The notes under the pieces were generated by a model that saw only the letters and a program-made list of their open reading frames with translations, had not been told where the DNA came from and did not search any database. Shown piece after piece: positions 1 through 11,551 of a DNA stretch of 64,000 nt. The stretch covers positions 625,502 through 689,501 of the forward strand of contig NMRB01000096.1 in the NCBI GenBank assembly GCA_002633025.1. Reading direction: 5' to 3'. The DNA is from Notospermus geniculatus. Its lineage: Eukaryota > Nemertea > Pilidiophora > Heteronemertea > Lineidae. Numbering within the stretch: the first letter of the stretch is position 1; each line of letters opens with the position of its first letter. The translations under genes were made by a program, and so were the position numbers.

Positions 1-70
1 CAGTGGGGCGTCGAATGGCGTCGACGATGTTGATCGGTGTTTGAAAATCGGCCTATTCTGCATGTTCTGA

Positions 71-81
71 GCCGCCATCTT
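71..81. promoter_or_regulatory. YY1-like motif upstream of the BTB-kelch gene
   Basis: GCCGCCATCTT matches the YY1 core (AAGATGGCGGC on the other strand), which often marks TATA-less promoters. No transcription start can be placed from sequence alone. The rest of 1-720 shows no coding exon; an AATAAA at about 468 may belong to an upstream gene or be chance. Confidence 0.35.
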
Positions 82-939
82 CATTCCACTTCCAAATTGC
101 GCGAGGTTTATGAACGATAGCGCCGCAACTGCTGGGTCGAATTTGCAGTACCATACACCAATCGATTTGTCTTTCTTGCCAGAATCTTTATAATTCAAGT
201 TTCATGGCGATATTCCCACTACTTCTCGATATTTTGACCCGTTTGTAACACTTGCGCGCGAGTTTCTGTACAAAGTGTAGTTCTACGATTTGTCCGCTAC
301 GAGCGCTGTGTATTGCGTGGTCGCGTCGATTTTTCGTAGGGGTGGGTAGCAACCTCTACGTTCACGTGTTCAACCCAACTTTTTTCCCGTGAGATTGTGT
401 GCTGGAAATGTCGATGTTTTCTGTTGCTATATTTGCCTAAATGTAATTTCATTCATCTGACGGACAATAAATCTCTGTCATCATGGAATAAACTTGAGGT
501 CAGATGAGAACTCTCTGAGAGGCTTGTCTCCCCAGAACAAATAGGCTCATCTTACGAAAATAGCCGAAGCTTCATCGGAAATTCCGAAGTCGCGGACTCA
601 CTCATGCGGTGTGTTTGTTTAGTAATTAACACCTCGTTAACACCTCGTTAAGCCCATACACAATAGGGATCGGCGGTGGCGAAGATGAAACCTTTGAAGT
701 GACCTCGCTGTTCCTCCTGTCAGTATAATTCCTCCAAGACAAAAGTAACTGTCGTTCTTCACACTGCAAACATGAAGAAATAGCAAATGATGATTTGTCG
801 ATATGAACTTGATGAATGAAGAAGACATCATCATGGAAGATGATGATGAACATTGTTACATTGCCCCGAAAAATCGCCTTTGTTCAGTTCACTCACATGC
901 TCACGGGCCCCCCGGTTCCCCCTGGAGAGATGTCAGAGC

Positions 940-1045
940 GAGGAGAATGTCAAGCACAGAGCAAGGAAAACACACATCACACATAGGCCTAGGGACCTAC
1001 ACTCATGAGTGTAGTTTTCCTTGCTCTGTGCTTGACATTCTCCTC
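940..1045. repeat. Perfect 32-bp inverted repeat with inner palindrome
   Basis: Arms 940-971 and 1014-1045 are perfect reverse complements. The 42-bp loop contains a second small palindrome (CTACACTCATGAGTGTAG). It lies in the 5' flank or first intron of the BTB-kelch gene. It looks like a small foldback element; no target duplication was seen. The stretch 1150-1240 downstream is rich in TAGGCCTA. Confidence 0.7.
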
Positions 1046-1432
1046 TGCTCTGTGTCTGACAGGGTGCTCTCCAACCCAAGCCAAGGGCCCGCCCGTGGTT
1101 CACTAGGCCTACATTCCCTTCCCTTTTCATCTAGGTGTGTGGACGTTTTGACCGGTAGGCCTAGGCCTAGGCGTATTACCCATAGGCCTATTGATATCAT
1201 GATATATAGAAGAGGCTAGGCCTAGCTAGGCCTAGGAGGGGCATACCATCAACCATGATGATAACATGTCACAGGCCTATGTCATGCGTGGATCAGGCAA
1301 TGTGGGCCTCCCCTCCCCTTCAGATGGATGCGCAAATTTTTGCGTTCAGGTCAAGTTGTCAAACACCTCTCAGAGGAGACATGATCTGACTAATTTCTGG
1401 CAAATCTGTGTCTTTGCAGGACAGACATTGAG

Positions 1433-4400
1433 ATGGGTAAAGGTGGCGAGGATGCGAATGACTCAACTGATGATGAAGTCATCGTAATTGTGGATGGAGG
1501 AAAGTTTGTATTCAATGGAAAAGACCTAGCTGATAAAAGTGACTACTTCGATGCCATGTTTTTCAAATCCTGTATGAAAGAAAGCATCACGAAGCAAGTC
1601 AAACTTGATTATATTTCTGCTCCCATTATGGATGTGATTAGTGACTATGTCAAAGGGAAGGATCCCACTCTTAATGAACAGAACATCTTCTCACTAACTA
1701 CGGCTGTCACAATGTTGCAGTTCAGAGATCTCTGTGAAAAATGTTGCAAATTTCTCAGTCGGATTATCACACCACAAAATTGCCTTAGTATTATGAACTT
1801 CACTGATCATCAGTCATTACTGAGCATTTACAACAAAGCTAAAAGAACTGCGATGTGGAGTTTCCTTGATGTAATAGAAGGAGAAGAGTATTCCATGCTG
1901 ACGCTACCTGAACTTTCTACTTACTTGACAAATGATTCAATAAACCTTGAACACAAGACTGATGCAGTTTATGCCGTCTTGAAATGGGCGTGGTCATCAA
2001 ATAGACCTCATAAACATTCTGTGGAAGATGTGGTGTCGTTACTTGCCATTTTTGACCTGACTGATGATATCACAGTTCTTAATGATATAGCTCAAAAGGG
2101 AGAAGAGCTGTCAAAACTCAGTCTGATGCAAATACGGGACAAGTTTCAGACATTCAGTGAAAGATCTTGCTGCGTAAGTATGCAACCATCCTATATATCA
2201 GGTTTGGAAAGATTCCTATTCGGAATCCTGCCAACTCGGACCAAAAGTAAAGCATCAGTTGTCCCCCCTCACATGTGTATCATGTATTTGGATTATATCC
2301 CTAATGGTATCTCCTGGCACTTATCTTGGTAGCAAAACATATTTTTCTGACCTATAGTGGTAGCATGTGGGACTACTGACATGACTGAGAAAGTTTTTTT
2401 TGACTTGGTGGTGCATGACCAATGCCAGTATCACAATTTCTGCCATAGCAATTAATTCCTAATTCATGTCATTGCAGTCTCTGAAGAAATCCTTCCCTAG
2501 AGTTCTAGTCATAATTGGTGGTGATCACTTGTACCATGACAGTAAGCAGCCAAACACCAAGATCAGCTACTTCGACAGAGAATCTCAAAGTCTAAAAACA
2601 CTGACCAGGATACCATTCCAGGAGGAAAGACCAGCTTGTAGCATGGGGTACAAGTGCTGTGTTGTTGGTGAGTTATATGAAAGAAAATTTGACAGATACA
2701 TGTAATCTCATTCACAGACATGTATGTACATGTAGTCATCGACAATGAGCTTGTCTCTTCTGAGGAACCGGCAGTTTGCTGCATGGTGATGTGAGCAATG
2801 TGACCTTTTTGGGGAATGACCACTTAAAGTGCAGGTAGCAACTCCATAGGATGCTTTTTCACAATCCATGGTTCCCCCTGCCATAAGAGTGAAATCTACA
2901 AGACAAGTTGAAGTGAAAGACATGAAATTATTAGGCATTTAACGAGAACCTGCTGTTTTAAGGCAAAGATCTGTACATCACTGGTGGTGAGAAACACAGA
3001 GGGCGAAACCAATGGTGCCGTGATGTCTGGAGATATGATCCTTTTGAAGATGTCTGGGATGTCCCCACTGAAGTAAGTATTGGTAATGAAATAGCAACTT
3101 ACCGGTATATGATTTCAGAATACAGCCTCAATCTGTGTTGATCACGTTTTTGCACTAATTCAGTGTGGATTTACTGGTACGGTAGTACCACATTTCAGTA
3201 TTGTCTTCTTTCCAAAGTCTCATTCAGAGATTAGGGGCCATTTTAAAAAAGGGTGATCATCGTGCGATTAAGACTTTAGGCGCCTGTAACTTCACCAAAT
3301 GCACATACTTCCACCCTGCATTTGACCAAGTTACACACGTCTAAGTCTTAAACACCCTTTTTGAATACGGCCCAAGATTTCTTCTGGCGATTTTCACAGT
3401 TTCCAGGGCTTGCCTCAGAATTTTGCTTCCACTTGATTTTGTTTGTCCTGTAGATTTTGCTGAAGTTTTTGATGATGTATGTTCATCACATTCCAGCTGC
3501 CTGGTCCAAGACGCCATCATTGTGTGTGCACAGATGGAGAAAATTTGTATCTGATAGGAGGATTTGGAAGTTACAGATATGTTCTTGATACGGTTGATGT
3601 CTATAATGTAAAAACTGGTGAGTATCTCATCTCAGTTTTCACATTACATTTGACTGCAGATATTGAAGGATACAGTCAGTTAGGGTATTGTTGTTCATGC
3701 TATGGGATGAAGACCCAAAGTCCCTGCAGGCTGTTGTCAATTGAGTGCCATCCAGAAAATTTCACAATGTGTTTCTTAAGGCCCGTTTCCACTATAGCGG
3801 ATTCTGCCGCATCTTGCGGCGAGCGGAGCGGTTTTCACAGGCATTGGGATAATCAATAGGCCATTGTATTGTTAAACCATCAAAGGATTATCCAAAGCCC
3901 TGTGAAAACCGCACCGCTCACCGGAAACCGCCGCGGAATCCGCTATAGTGGAAACGGGCCTTTAGAAAGACAACGTATTTGGTAAAGATTGTGTCAGAAC
4001 TAGATACATGTTTTCATTAAGTCATGTCGGTCTTCACATTTCAGATGAATGGTCACGTTTGCCTCCGTTACCAAGAGCTGAATTCTCTGCAACCTGCACA
4101 TGTGATAAAGAGCATGTATATGTCGTTAAGTCAATAGTCCAAATCTACTCCAAGAGCTCGAACTTGTGGACTTTGATCAGTCCCCCACTGCCTTACAATA
4201 GCGCAGTCCATTCGTTGCATATATTTGGGACCAAACTTATTATGATGGTGGAATTTCTACATAGGCTAATAGAATTTGACACCAATTCTGGAGAAGCTGC
4301 GGAAGTGCTTACCGAGTTCAAGGAAACGTGTGGATCTGGTTGTTTGGTGGGTGACGTTTTTTACATGGCTGGTGGTTCAAACGTGGATGAATCATCGTGT

Positions 4401-4511
4401 GTTGAAGGTTACAATATAAGGACAAAAACAGTTAAGAAAATTGTTGAATTTGAGACTGCTTTAGCCAATCATGAGTGCGTCTCTTTGCCATTCTGGTCGA
4501 GGATACCGTGA
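1433..4511 (+). CDS. BTB-BACK-kelch protein (KLHL/KBTBD-like)
   Basis: Five coding exons: 1433-2173, 2478-2667, 2963-3072, 3497-3617 and 4045-4511. All have GT-AG borders (donors GTAAGT, GTGAGT, GTAAGT, GTGAGT) and phases that agree (0,1,0,1). They give 542 aa with no internal stop. The ATG lies 13 nt after a 3' splice site at 1419, so a noncoding 5' exon lies upstream. Residues about 15-105 fit a BTB domain (start DEVIVIVDGGKF), about 110-215 a BACK domain, and 248-542 kelch repeats with GG pairs (VIIGG, YITGG, YLIGG, YMAGG). Proteins of this build usually act as substrate adaptors for Cullin-3 ubiquitin ligases; the substrate is unknown. Length is normal for the family. The domain calls are firm; assignment to a particular KLHL/KBTBD orthologue is not possible here. 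Introns 3 and 4 each hold a foldback repeat. Confidence 0.9.
3235..3373. mobile_element. GGGCCGTATTC foldback MITE, intronic copy
   Basis: The copy runs from GGGCCATTTTAAAAAAGGG to TTTTTGAATACGGCCC, with an inner stem around TAACTTCACCAAATGCA and TGCATTTGACCAAGTTA. The same family recurs at 22936-23168, 31618-31863 and 32394-32524. This copy is diverged. It lies in intron 3 of the BTB-kelch gene. Confidence 0.75.
3779..3961. mobile_element. Foldback MITE with TTA target duplication
   Basis: 183 bp, almost all inverted repeat (arms of about 77 bp), ends AGGCCCGTTTCCACTATAG and its complement, flanked by TTA at 3776-3778 and 3962-3964. Three-base TWA duplications are typical of PIF/Harbinger DNA transposons; that class is inferred. 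It lies in intron 4 of the BTB-kelch gene. Confidence 0.8.
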
Positions 4512-4569
4512 TAAACAACTTCGACTGAACGTGTAAGCACCTACATGTGTAGGCCTATGTATAACGAAT

Positions 4570-4624
4570 CATTGTCATATTGCTGGCTTATCATTCCGAA
4601 TGATAAGCCAGCAATATGACAATG
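4570..4624. repeat. Perfect 26-bp palindrome in the 3' UTR region of the BTB-kelch gene
   Basis: Arms 4570-4595 and 4599-4624 are perfect reverse complements around a 3-base loop, starting 58 bp after the stop codon. In a transcript this would form a very stable hairpin. It may be a tiny foldback element or a 3' UTR structure. Confidence 0.8.
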
Positions 4625-5823
4625 TATTGCCCCAAGCAAGGATGCTAGTGGCCATTCTGTAAGCTGTTCTGTCCTTTAACGTATGATTTGGTTGGTTATT
4701 CATATCAATATGGAGCTTACACTTCATTCCACATCGATTGGCGTGAGGTTTTCTGCTGATATCTCAGGCGACTCAACAAAGTTTTTAACTTTCCCAGATA
4801 GTGCTCTTGAAACTCTGTTGAAAACTCGGTAGGATGTTGGTTGTGAGACTTGTATGGGGTCGCCAACAACCATTTGAAATGTTCCTGTTGTGTAATACTA
4901 TAATGCAATCAGCAGCAGCTGATACGGAAATTGATCATTCAACGAGACGTAATCATGCACTATCTCAGGCAGTGTTCTAGCCAGGATTTCAAGTGGACAG
5001 GGCGATTCTGGCTGAAGGCCTGCGACAGAAAATTTGAAATCCTATATATGCCCTGAGATGCGATTTCAGCCATACTCTTAACGAAATAAATGAACATATC
5101 ACTGCCATTTTGACCAAGCATTTTACGTCGATCAAATCCGATGGGATCACCGCCGCCGATCTTTCATCATCAGACGTGCAGACGAAGAATTCTTCGTTAT
5201 CACTGGAGATGAATCGAGGTCTCATTCTGTTGACATGCGATGAAATTACAGCATTAATATCACAAACATGATTCCCGGTATGATCGCCAAGAAAATCAGA
5301 TGATTTTTTCTCATGATAGGGCAGAATAGGCCTATGCTGAGTTTACTTGCAACTCTTTTTGAGTAAAAAAATACCCTGGAAAAACTTTGTAAACATAGGT
5401 GTCTATGTCTGTTTGTGACAAGTTTGATCATGTTGATGACTAGACCTACCGCTAGGCCTAGGCCTAGATCCTAGGCCTAATTAGGCTTAAGCCCCTAGGA
5501 TGATGTGATGTGATGATGTGAATTTCGAATAAATAAATATCCTCATTGAAAGCTAAAGATTGTTTCGTTCTCTTCTTTTACATCTTTGCCCACTTCTGTG
5601 CTGACTGGAGACATTTTTAGGCATGATGGGAGAGGAAAAGACTTGCAATGGACAATGACAGTAGACTCTATCACTCCAAAAGAGTGCAGCACCTGACGGG
5701 CAGCGTCATGACGTCCCGCAGGTCCGTGTCCAATAAATCATTGTATAAAAATCATTATAAATCAATAAATCATTATAAATCATTGTACGATGCAACTGTG
5801 CCAGTTGCCAACTAGTAACTTAG
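4625..5823. other. Intergenic, no gene recognised
   Basis: Open frames here are short and lack recognisable domains or convincing splice sites. AATAAA at 5528-5533 could be a distal poly(A) signal for the BTB-kelch gene. 5445-5480 is a TAGGCCTA cluster, and 5720-5790 has short ATCATTATAAATC repeats. Confidence 0.5.
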
Positions 5824-5866
5824 AGCTTGGAGGAATTATACTGAGTCAGTATAATTCCTCCAAGCT
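5824..5866. repeat. Palindrome carrying the CAGTATAATTCCTCCA word
   Basis: Two perfect 21-bp arms (5824-5844, 5846-5866) are separated by one base. The right arm contains CAGTATAATTCCTCCA, a 16-mer also found at 721, 42438, 53807, 56808 and 59345. Confidence 0.8.
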
Positions 5867-5887
5867 TAGAGGTACCCAAGGTCACCT

Positions 5888-6165
5888 CTAAAGGGCTCCA
5901 CACACTAGCGATTTTTCGAGCAATTTTCTGGGTGATCGGCCTTGCAGCCAGGTCAGCAACTGAACATTTTTACTTTTTGGTCGCGTGGTAAGTCCCTGCA
6001 ACCAAGCGACCGAAAGTTCAACATGTTGAACTTTTGGTCGCTTGGCACAGTCCACTGCTGCCGCAACCGTCTCCAGCAAAATAGTCGCCCGTTTGCGGAT
6101 CGTCGTAGTCGACAGTCGCGTCGCTGGTCTCCTCAATTTAGTCGCTAGTGTGCGGTGCCCTTTAG
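5888..6165. mobile_element. Foldback MITE (GGGCTCCACACACTAGCG ends)
   Basis: The terminal 24 bp at 5888-5911 and 6142-6165 are inverted repeats with few mismatches. Internal short inverted words (TTTGGTCGC and GCGACCGAAAG) extend the fold. About 278 bp, no coding capacity. Confidence 0.7.
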
Positions 6166-6204
6166 TTAGCACACAACATAGCACTAGCAGTCAACTACCG
6201 GTAG

Positions 6205-6887
6205 GGGAGACCGGGGCTGGTTGTAACAGGGGTAGGTTGTAACAGAGCTAATATTTCCTTGAATATCCACTGGGAAGGGCTGAGTTTCCTCACATATATT
6301 GACATTGATATCGGCCACCTTTGTACCAAAGGGCATCTGAATGTCCGAATTGACTTTCCAAAAAATCGACAAAAACCGTTTTTAGTACATGAAAGTAAAA
6401 AATGACCTGATCAGAAAATCTCTTCTGCTTCACTGCCTGTGCAGTTTTAGAAGTTTGTTTGGATACTATTTGAATAATGATGTAAAGCCTGTACAACTGG
6501 TCCAGAGTGATAAGGCCCACTTCCACATGCTTTGGTATTGCAGCCCACATTTGACCTGAACTATAGGTGGGGTTGGTTGTAACAAACATGGTAACATCGT
6601 CACCCTGCTAAGATATTTGCCTATCTCACTTTTTCAGGTTTTGATAAAATGGCAAAAAACCAAATTGCTTACCTCACCACTTGGAGATAGGCAAAATTAA
6701 GGTTTTCATCAATCCTCACCCCTCATCCTATAGACTGTTCAATCGATTATTTTTTGTAAGAAGAACGGATTTGCTGTGTTTAGAAGTTTATTTAGGAGAC
6801 AAATACCCGTGTCGTTTTGAAAAACACATGAAGAAGTAAAGGGAAATTTGCCATGCTCACTTTATGAGATGTGTTACAACCAACCCC
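6205..6887. repeat. Element with repeated GGTTGGTTGTAAC motif
   Basis: The motif GGYTGGTTGTAAC (one copy GGTAGGTTGTAAC) occurs at 6215-6227, 6231-6243 and 6571-6583, and inverted at 6873-6887. The inverted copy at the right end suggests a roughly 0.68-kb element. It ends just before the N at 6903 that interrupts ALG14, so it may sit at a contig edge. Confidence 0.5.
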
Positions 6888-6903
6888 GAAATTTTTTGAC
6901 GGN

Positions 6904-9900
6904 GGGGGTCATACCTCTGAGATGATGCGATTGGTGAGTGCTGTGAGGGAGGACTATTCGCCGAGGGAGTATATTGTTGCAAAAACAGACAAGATTAGTG
7001 AAGACAAAATTAGATCACTTGAAAATGATAGAACTGGAATGTCAAATGGTTCTGAATCCAAGGTGAGAAAGAAAAATTGCAAAGTTGGTGTTTGTATTGA
7101 GTGATGTTTGAAGGGCAAGTCCACGATCAAATTCATATTTTTTTACATGTTCAGTGCGGTCTCTGCAACTCATGGCACCAAAGGATTCATTAAGTACCTT
7201 GCATCATGTCGGGCTCGTATCCTTCTATGCCCCTCGTATAAGTTTAGTTCGTTGTGATTCTTTATTAGTTCACTGTTTACTAATCGGGGAGCGCGGTGGC
7301 ATAATGGTTAGGGCTGTGGACTTGTGATCGGAAGGTCGCAGGTTCGAGCCCCGGCCGTGCCACTCTGTAACTCTCAACTGGCCTGAAATGTCCATTGTGT
7401 GCGCCAGATTGTGGCTGCCCGTTGGTTTCTACAGAAAGGTTTCTGAATCATAGGCTGGGGTAATAATACTGCAGTGATATATATATGAACTGCGCCATAT
7501 AAATACCGGTATTATTATTATTATTAATTAGTTGCATCACGGACATGACATATGTGTGATGTCACGTCCGTGACACAACTAATTAGCAAACAGTGCACTA
7601 ATTATGAATCACAACGAACTTAATTCATACCAGGGGCCTAGAAGGACAAGAGCCTGACATGATGCAGGGTACCGTATTACATCTTTCTGTGCTTTCAAAA
7701 TTTGCAGAAACAGCACTGAATAAAGTGAAAGAATGTCACGTCCGAGACTGTGGACTTGCCCTGGCATGCCTGGAGTGGGTTGGATGGTGATGTTCTCTGA
7801 TCAGCTGGTACATGTAAATCCATTCAGAATCACATTACCGGTATTCAAGTCATCAGTGCAGAAAGGTTCATTAACTCGTAAGACCGCTGAACCTCTTCTC
7901 AAAATCATGCGCTTTTCTTCATTTCTGGATGTGTGAACATTAACTGACCCTTCAGACCATAGAATATTGGGAATTAGTCGTCAATTACAGTGTACAGTGC
8001 TTTGAAAAAGAGCACTTTTCCTTTGGGCTTGTGACCCCCATCACTTAAGGCGTACTCCACTAGACAATTTTCACTGTTTATGTTACTGTCTGAGAGAAAA
8101 TCTCTAGTGGATAACGAAACGACAACTTCCTAGAGTGCAGAAAACTTTCGGAAGTTTGTCGCAAGTTACTGCTGACAAGTGGAAGGATTATTGAAAGAAT
8201 GTCATATAGTAAAATGACTCGCGGCAGCCTTAATTTGAAGTGGACAAACGTTTGATATTTCTGTCGAGGGTTGGCTGATAGAAAGTGTCCACATAATCTG
8301 TCTAGTGGAGTAGTGCCTTTAGATGCTTCTAGGCTTGGAAAACTAGGTGATTTTACAGTATTCTGTTTGAATTCAATTCTGAATTTTGTGATACATTTTT
8401 TTTAGCTCACTCGTGAGCTATAGCCATCACGTGGCGTCCGTCGTCCGTCGTCGTCCGTTAGCAGGGCACGTTTTGTAACCGCTGGGGCTATTGATCTGAA
8501 ACTTGGTACACATATACCCCTAGGTCAAATGACCTATGACACCCAATTTCGGTCCGATCTGATTCCTGGCTTGGCCACCAGGGGGGATAAACCGAAAACC
8601 TTTAAAGTGCAGTTTCGCCTTAACCGTTGATCGGATCATCACCAAATTTTTATGGTGGGTACATCTTATGAGGATACACGACATATCACCCGGGTTTTTG
8701 ATTTGACCTAATTTTCAAGGTCACAGAGGTCAAAGTTCGAAATTTCATTGTCGGGTGGCACGTTTCGTGGCTATTTGTCCTGGATTGTTCAAATTGGGTG
8801 TGATGATNNNNNNNNNNNNNNNNNNNNNNNNNNNNNNNNNNNNNNNNNNNNNNNNNNNNNNNNNNNNNNNNNNNNNNNNNNNNNNNNNNNNNNNNNNNNN
8901 NNNNNNNNNNNNNNNNNNNNNNNNNNNNNNNNNNNNNNNNNNNNNNNNNNNNNNNNNNNNNNNNNNNNNNNNNNNNNNNNNNNNNNNNNNNNNNNNNNNN
9001 NNNNNNNNNNNNNNNNNNNNNNNNNNNNNNNNNNNNNNNNNNNNNNNNNNNNNNNNNNNNNNNNNNNNNNNNNNNNNNNNNNNNNNNNNNNNNNNNNNNN
9101 NNNNNNNNNNNNNNNNNNNNNNNNNNNNNNNNNNNNNNNNNNNNNATGCAGTTCAGATGCCTAGGCCTAGGCCTACACTTGAACATGCAGGTCATCTGTT
9201 CTTCTGGGACATTAACTCTAACCAAGTTTCGGTCCGATTCGATTCTTAGCTTGGCTCCAGGATGCCAAAAACAAGTCCTGTGCAACTTGGGAATGACTTG
9301 CCCCAGATGTTCGCTCATCCTCTCTCTCTGTCATTACACTATGTCAACGAGTGAGCACATAGTCCATGGACCATTTCATTTCAGTTCACTATAATCAAAA
9401 TCCCTCGAAGTCGTGAGGTGAAGCAATCCTACATTACATCAATAGCCACAACATTGTATTCTAGTCTGTTTTCATTTCCAATTGTCTTCCGATCAATGCC
9501 AGATCTGGTGAGTATGAGTTGTTCACTACTGCTATAAAGTTATTGTCTTAGTTTATCCTAATTTCTCATTTTACCCTCCCACTTTTACCTGTTTGAGCCT
9601 TTCACTCAGTTTCAGTGCTGCTGCCATTTAATGTGAGCCGCTCTGGCAAAACCAGACGCTTGTCGCTCAGAAGTTGAGCCTTAACAAACTAAGATGACAC
9701 CAGGAGAGAATGGAAGAAATAAATTCTGTCAGCTTCCATAATAGGCAGACAATATTGAAACTGACAAACATTTGTTCTCAACCTGCCAAGCTAAGAGCGA
9801 CAAGCGTCTGGTTTTGCCAGAGCGGCTCACAAATGTCTCCCAGGTGCTGGGGCAATTTCAAATCTGCTCCGAACTAATCCACCGCCATCTATAAATCAAC

Positions 9901-11551
9901 AGTGTTACTAAAACTATTGTATCAAGAACTGTCATTCGTGACAGCAGAGTGGAGACATATTTTGACCATTTGAACATTCTCCTACATCAAAAGTGTTCAG
10001 AGGCCTGCCTTCTCAGGCTTGAAAGGGGCTTTTAGGAAGGAAAAGTGGCAGTGATTAATGTGGACATGTTGCTCCTGCCTGAATAATTTAAAAAAATGAA
10101 AACTTTGCCTCCTTGTAAGGACATGGCAATATCAGGGTTGGAGCTGCCATTATTTTTCTTTGGCCGAAGCTAAGGAAAATCATGCAAATTCTGCTTTGGC
10201 TAAAGATCCTCTTCTGAAAAAAGAAATGTGGGCAATTCAACCAATCCGTCCGAGGCCGCCTTGGTCGATTTTGCAAAAGAAAGGGGCTGTTCTTTTTCGT
10301 CACTTGAGGAATCTGAGTTGTGATTTTTGAGAAAATGGAGAAAGCTATGAAGCTGCAAATTGCAGCGATTATTCTGTACAGCACAACAAATAATCCCTGC
10401 AATTGGCAAGTGCATAGCTTTCTCCGTTTTCCCAAGGATCACAACACCGATTCCTCAATTGACGAAAATGAACAACCCCTTCCATAGATCTTGAGTATGG
10501 TTTGAAGAAGATTTTCATTTGTCTTTTGATTTTTCAGTTGTTGGTAAATGGTCCAGGAACATGTATACCACTCTGTGCTGCAGGATTTTTACTGACAGTA
10601 AGTATAGAGGGTGAAGTATGATAATATTTCATGAAATGCGCATGCAATAATAGTGAGGTTTCGCAAATTTCACGAAACACGAAGTACGAAATACGAAATT
10701 GGACTTCATTTCTATGACGTAATGTGTTTCAGGAGATGGTTGGTACCACAATTATCGCTTGCTGCAAGTGTGTCTTTTAGCCTATGACGTTAGACCAATA
10801 CGGCACATTCACATTAGCACTTTAAAGCGATCTGAGACCGGCGTAAACAGTTGGTGCGCATTATATGGCACGCCAAACATGAAATTATTCAAGACAGTCA
10901 CAATATTTATTCAAAAAGTCAAAATATACATTCAAGAGACAAAATATTTATTCAAAAAGTCAAAATATACATTCAAAAGACAAAATATTTATTCAAAAAG
11001 TCAAAATATACATTCAAAAGACAAAATATTTATTCAAAAGACTCGGAATATATTCAAGAGATTGAAAATATATTCAAAACTTTCAAAATGTTTTCAAAAC
11101 CCAGAACATACACGTATTCAGAAAGTTTGAAAACATGTTCAAGACGTTCAGAATATTCATTCAAGACGAGATTGAAAATATATTCAAAAGTTCCAAAATA
11201 TTTCCACTTCAAACAGTCGTGCCTCGCTACTGATAAAATGTAGTGCTGCCACCGTGCGGGAAATAAGGAACTATCGATGTGCAGTACTGCAGAGCTCGCG
11301 TACATCGCTTTAAAGTGATAATTCCAGTGTATTTCAACTGTGATTCCATCTGAAAAGGGGTTTGTTTTCTTCCTTTGCAGGTTCTTGGACTAAAAAAAGT
11401 ACACATAGTTTACGTTGAAAGTTTCTGTCGAGTGGAGTCTCTTTCTCTGTCGGGTTTACTGCTCTACCACCTTGCAGACCAAATGCTTGTCCAGTGGCCC
11501 ATCTTACAGAAGAAATATCCAAAAACGCAATACATTGGACGATTAGTGTGA
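6904..11551 (+). CDS. ALG14: ALG14, membrane subunit of UDP-GlcNAc transferase (5' end missing)
   Basis: Exons: about 6904-7062, 9385-9507, 10538-10597 and 11381-11551 (stop TGA), all phase 0, with GTGAGA, GTGAGT and GTAAGT donors. The visible product is about 171 aa. It begins at the glycine-rich GGHTSEMMRL segment and includes SPREYIVAKTD, KIPRSREVKQS, LVNGPGTCIPLC and VYVESFCRVESLSLSG, and ends YPKTQYIGRLV. All match ALG14 in order and spacing; the human protein is 216 aa. ALG14 is the ER membrane anchor that recruits ALG13; together they add the second GlcNAc to the dolichol-linked N-glycan precursor. The N-terminal 45 or so residues, with the membrane anchor, are absent: an N at 6903 sits inside the first visible codons and repeat DNA lies directly upstream, so the loss is probably a misjoin. 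Introns hold a SINE, several foldbacks and a gap. Confidence 0.92.
7194..7672. mobile_element. Foldback element in ALG14 intron, split by a SINE
   Basis: The left arm (7194-7284, continuing after the SINE at 7528-7555) and right arm (about 7556-7672) are inverted copies sharing GCATCATGTC, CCTTCTA, GTTCGTTGTGATTC and CACGGAC words. Removing 7285-7527 restores a continuous arm, so the SINE inserted after the foldback formed. Confidence 0.7.
7285..7527 (+). mobile_element. tRNA-derived SINE
   Basis: An internal pol III promoter is visible: A box TGGCATAATGG at 7297-7307 and B box GGTTCGAGCCC at 7341-7351. A non-tRNA body and an (ATT)n tail at 7511-7526 follow. Flanking ACTAAT/ATTAAT could be an imperfect target duplication. 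The copy is unlikely to encode a functional tRNA. Confidence 0.75.
8048..8318. mobile_element. Foldback MITE with TTA target duplication
   Basis: The ends AGGCGTACTCCACTAGAC and GTCTAGTGGAGTAGTGCCT are inverted, flanked by TTA at 8045-8047 and 8319-8321. 271 bp, no ORF. In the first visible ALG14 intron. Confidence 0.75.
8402..9382 (+). repeat. R1 interspersed repeat (GTGAGCTATAG family), copy a, with gap
   Basis: It begins TTTTAGCTCACTCGTGAGC and ends at GTCCATGGACCATTTCATT. Other copies are at 24990-26033, 40377-40594, 45199-46733 (inverted) and 57900-58195 (inverted). It contains a CTCF-like core CCACCAGGGGGGA at 8575-8587. An assembly gap (8808-9145) removes the middle. Its right end is 2-5 bp from the ALG14 3' splice site at 9384. 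The class of element is unknown. Confidence 0.8.
8808..9145. other. Assembly gap (338 N)
   Basis: A run of N inside repeat R1. The inverted R1 copy at 45199-46733 suggests that repeat body rather than an exon is missing, since all ALG14 exons downstream of the GGHT motif are accounted for. Confidence 0.95.
9632..9831. mobile_element. Foldback MITE family N, copy 1
   Basis: Perfect terminal arms, TGTGAGCCGCTCTGGCAAAA and its complement, continuing through CCAGACGCTTGTCGCTC. The core AAGATGACACCAGGAGAG is shared with copy 2 at 12984-13186. In ALG14 intron 9508-10537. Confidence 0.85.
10819..11317. repeat. AT-rich minisatellite between 14-bp inverted repeats
   Basis: The ends CACTTTAAAGCGAT (10819-10832) and ATCGCTTTAAAGTG (11304-11317) are perfect complements. 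Inside, about 10898-11215, runs a 20-21 bp tandem repeat alternating AAAATATTTATTCAAAAAGTC-like and AAAATATACATTCAAAAGAC-like units. Long open frames through it are by-products of the repeat. In the last ALG14 intron. Confidence 0.75.

Noticed and set aside
803-1219. 138-codon ORF upstream of the BTB-kelch gene
   Set aside because: Crosses a perfect foldback and TAGGCCTA repeats; no domain.
4717-4908. 63-codon minus-strand ORF
   Set aside because: No recognisable domain, no splice signals, no conservation cue.
8686-9318. 200-residue ORF on the minus strand
   Set aside because: Mostly translated N gap within repeat R1.
10759-11243. Lys/Ile/Tyr-rich ORFs of 120-130 codons
   Set aside because: Produced by the 20-21 bp AT-rich minisatellite in the ALG14 intron; no start context or splice logic.
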